Source: Pelagomonas calceolata (taxonomy: Eukaryota > Sar > Pelagophyceae > Pelagomonadales > Pelagomonadaceae). Taken from it: a stretch of DNA of 64,000 nt. The translations under genes and the position numbers were made by a program. Position 1 is the stretch's first letter. Each line of letters starts with the position of its first letter. The notes under the pieces were generated by a model. That model had not been told where the DNA came from. It was given only the letters and a program-made list of their open reading frames with translations, and ran no database searches. This document shows, piece after piece, positions 62,487 through 64,000 of this stretch. The stretch spans positions 1,364,001 to 1,428,000 of the forward strand of contig CAKKNE010000004.1 of assembly GCA_918797485.1 (NCBI GenBank), written 5' to 3'.

Positions 62487-63305
62487 ATGGCGGCGAACGT
62501 GGCGGCGGAGCTGGACTCGGACGATGACAACTCGTCCGGCTCGAGCGTGGGCATGCCGGTGAGTGCTTTCCCGTCCCAGAGACCTGCGCGCGCATCCCCG
62601 CGGGCCGCCGCGCGGACCCGCACCGTGCTGGCGAGCAGCGGTCCCGCGGCCGCGGCCCGACCTTGTCCCGGCCGGCCGCGCCGCGCCGCGCGCCGCCGGC
62701 CCTCCCCGCGCCGTCGACGTACGAGACGCACGAGAGGGCAGCACGCACGCAAAACGCCGACGCGCCGCCCCCCGCAGACCCTCGAGGACCAGGAGGACGC
62801 GCCGCCGCCGGCCCAGCCCGCGGCCGCGGCCGGCGGCGGCGACGGCGGCGGCGCCAAACAAAACAGGGCCGAGAAGAAGAACCGCAAGGCCATGCAGAAG
62901 CTGGGGATGAAGGCCGTGCCCGACGTCGTGCGCGTGACGGTCAAGAAGAGCAAGAACATCTTGTTCGCGATCGGCCACCCCGACGTGTTCAAGAGCGCGA
63001 CGTCGGACACGTACGTCGTCTTCGGCGAGGCGAAGATCGAGGACCTGAGCGCCCAGGCGCAGCAGCAGGCGGCGTCGCAGTTCCAGGCCGCGCAGGCGAG
63101 CATGGGCTCCGGGGCCGCGGCCGCGGCCGCGCCGCCGACGATCCCCGAGGAGGACGAGGGCGGCGACCTCGACGAGAGCGGGTTGGAGCCCAAGGACGTC
63201 GAGCTCGTCATGTCCCAGGCGTCCTGCTCGCGGTCCAAGGCCGTCAAGGCGCTCCGCGCGAACGACGGCGACATCGTGAACGCGATCATGGAGCTGACCA
63301 TGTAA
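62487..63305 (+). CDS. NACA: Nascent polypeptide-associated complex subunit alpha (two exons)
   Basis: Exons 62487-62558 and 62778-63305 give 199 residues. Exon 1 encodes [20 protein letters not shown] and GMP. Exon 2 holds '[61 protein letters not shown]', the NAC domain with its ribosome-binding RRKNRK-like basic motif, and a C-terminal UBA domain ([40 protein letters not shown]). NAC-alpha pairs with NAC-beta (BTF3) on the ribosome and guides nascent chains. The frame is open across the intron, so an unspliced reading gives 272 residues with an Arg/Pro-rich insert unlike any NAC protein. Confidence 0.92.
   Translation: MAANVAAELDSDDDNSSGSSVGMPVSAFPSQRPARASPRAAARTRTVLASSGPAAAARPCPGRPRRAARRRPSPRRRRTRRTRGQHARKTPTRRPPQTLEDQEDAPPPAQPAAAAGGGDGGGAKQNRAEKKNRKAMQKLGMKAVPDVVRVTVKKSKNILFAIGHPDVFKSATSDTYVVFGEAKIEDLSAQAQQQAASQFQAAQASMGSGAAAAAAPPTIPEEDEGGDLDESGLEPKDVELVMSQASCSRSKAVKALRANDGDIVNAIMELTM
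62559..62777 (+). other. Predicted 219-nt intron in NAC-alpha
   Basis: The donor GTGAGT is perfect and the acceptor is CCCCGCAG. Phase 0, length divisible by three, no in-frame stop. Removing it leaves a normal-length NAC-alpha. Confidence 0.8.
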
Positions 63306-63776
63306 AAGGGGGCTCGCCGGGGGCGCGCGCTTTCTTTCTCTCTTAGTAGACTACTATTATCTCTCGCCGGCGCCTCGGTCGCGACGGTGCCATCGCCGGT
63401 TCCCGGTCTGTCGAAGATGCGAAGAGCGTCGCACCGGACCGTCCCTAGGGGGATACCGCGCGCCGGGAGATTGCTGTTCGAAGTCTGCTCTTGCTGGAAA
63501 ATACCCGCATGCTCCGCGCTAGAGCTCGGCAGGCCGCCACACCTGTACCGGCAACGCTCCCAGGACCACGGTCGAGCCAGACTGAAACCGTTTCGTTGAA
63601 CTATTGCCTGTACCCAACGCGACCGGTTTCGTCCGGTGCCCTTGCTGCCCGCTGCTAAACCAGCCACACCGGTGCCACCACGGCCACCCTCGCCACCTCG
63701 TGCACGGCCTCCTTTGCGTCTGCCACCTAGCCCAGCCCAGCCCAGCCCAGCGCTCCACCAATTCCTGCCACCTAAC
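63306..63776. other. Intergenic with CCCAG microsatellite
   Basis: 471 bp lie between NAC-alpha and the last gene. Four exact CCCAG units at 63731-63750 lie just upstream of the next start. A short AT patch at 63344-63360 follows the NAC-alpha stop. No gene was seen. Confidence 0.4.
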
Positions 63777-64000
63777 ATGGACAAAAGCGAATACATCATT
63801 ATCTCCGGCCTCTGCTGCGACAATACGTACCTCGACACGGCCCCCACGGTCTGCGGCGCCGGCGAGTCGGAGTGCCTCTGCTGCGCGTCCGACTACGTGC
63901 TGTGCGGCGAGCTCGACTACGTCCCCCGGATGTGTACCCTCCTCCCCGGGTGCGCCATCATCCCCAAGTTCGGCTGCTGCAAGACCGTGGACCACTACTT
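63777..64000 (+). CDS. Partial cysteine-rich protein running off the right edge
   Basis: An open frame starts at ATG 63777 and continues past the window end. The 74 residues visible include 11 cysteines, many in pairs: ISGLCCDNTYL, CGAGESECLCCASDYVLCGE, MCTLLPGC and FGCCKTVDHY. No signal peptide is seen. The spacing is unlike the 33-cysteine protein at 55641, so it is a different family. It is not recognised. The complete gene is needed to say more. Confidence 0.6.
   Translation, partial: MDKSEYIIISGLCCDNTYLDTAPTVCGAGESECLCCASDYVLCGELDYVPRMCTLLPGCAIIPKFGCCKTVDHY

Overview
This window is a compact, very GC-rich nuclear segment from a photosynthetic eukaryote, most likely a stramenopile alga of the pelagophyte type (Aureococcus or Pelagomonas relatives). 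The evidence is: clear eukaryotic genes (ATG3, SMC5, eIF2A, PRP4, NAC-alpha, a MINDY deubiquitinase); short spliceosomal introns; three or four precursors with signal-plus-transit leaders, two of them with twin-arginine thylakoid-lumen signals; and one protein of a domain family known from heterokonts. The genus is an inference. I found no rRNA, tRNA, CRISPR array, virus-like element or intact mobile element.

Layout: 1-13 kb holds a partial LamG-like surface protein, a TupA-like ATP-grasp enzyme, a proline-rich secreted protein, an MSS51-like MYND protein, a JmjC/cupin protein with a zinc finger, a large MBD/LysM-like nuclear protein, a plastid flavin oxidoreductase and a taurine-type solute-binding protein. 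13-25 kb holds an ankyrin protein, a GT90 glycosyltransferase, a PIP-box zinc-finger protein, a decayed ankyrin gene, small secreted or plastid proteins and a Nudix hydrolase. 25-40 kb holds a putative mitoribosomal protein, a SANT-MINDY deubiquitinase, a fused acyltransferase, an AsmA-like protein, several uncharacterised genes and a sulfatase-glycosyltransferase fusion. 40-55 kb holds a YjjX-KIX fusion, SMC5, a MYND/RING-CH/TPR protein, ATG3, eIF2A, two divergent thylakoid-lumen proteins and PRP4. 55-64 kb holds two different cysteine-rich proteins, a multipass membrane protein, DUF4197-like and C5orf34-like proteins, and NAC-alpha.

Genes are mostly intronless, lie on both strands and are often paired head to head with 250-600 bp between starts. 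Where introns can be inferred they are mostly 47-220 nt. The best-supported ones are phase 0 and begin GTG or GTC and end CAG. Long antisense open frames are a by-product of the GC-rich third codon position and were left out. There is no operon-like pathway here. The themes that recur are extracellular glycan chemistry (ATP-grasp, GT90, sulfatase-GT, LamG), plastid-targeted proteins, and unusual domain fusions. The fusions are the most interesting content.
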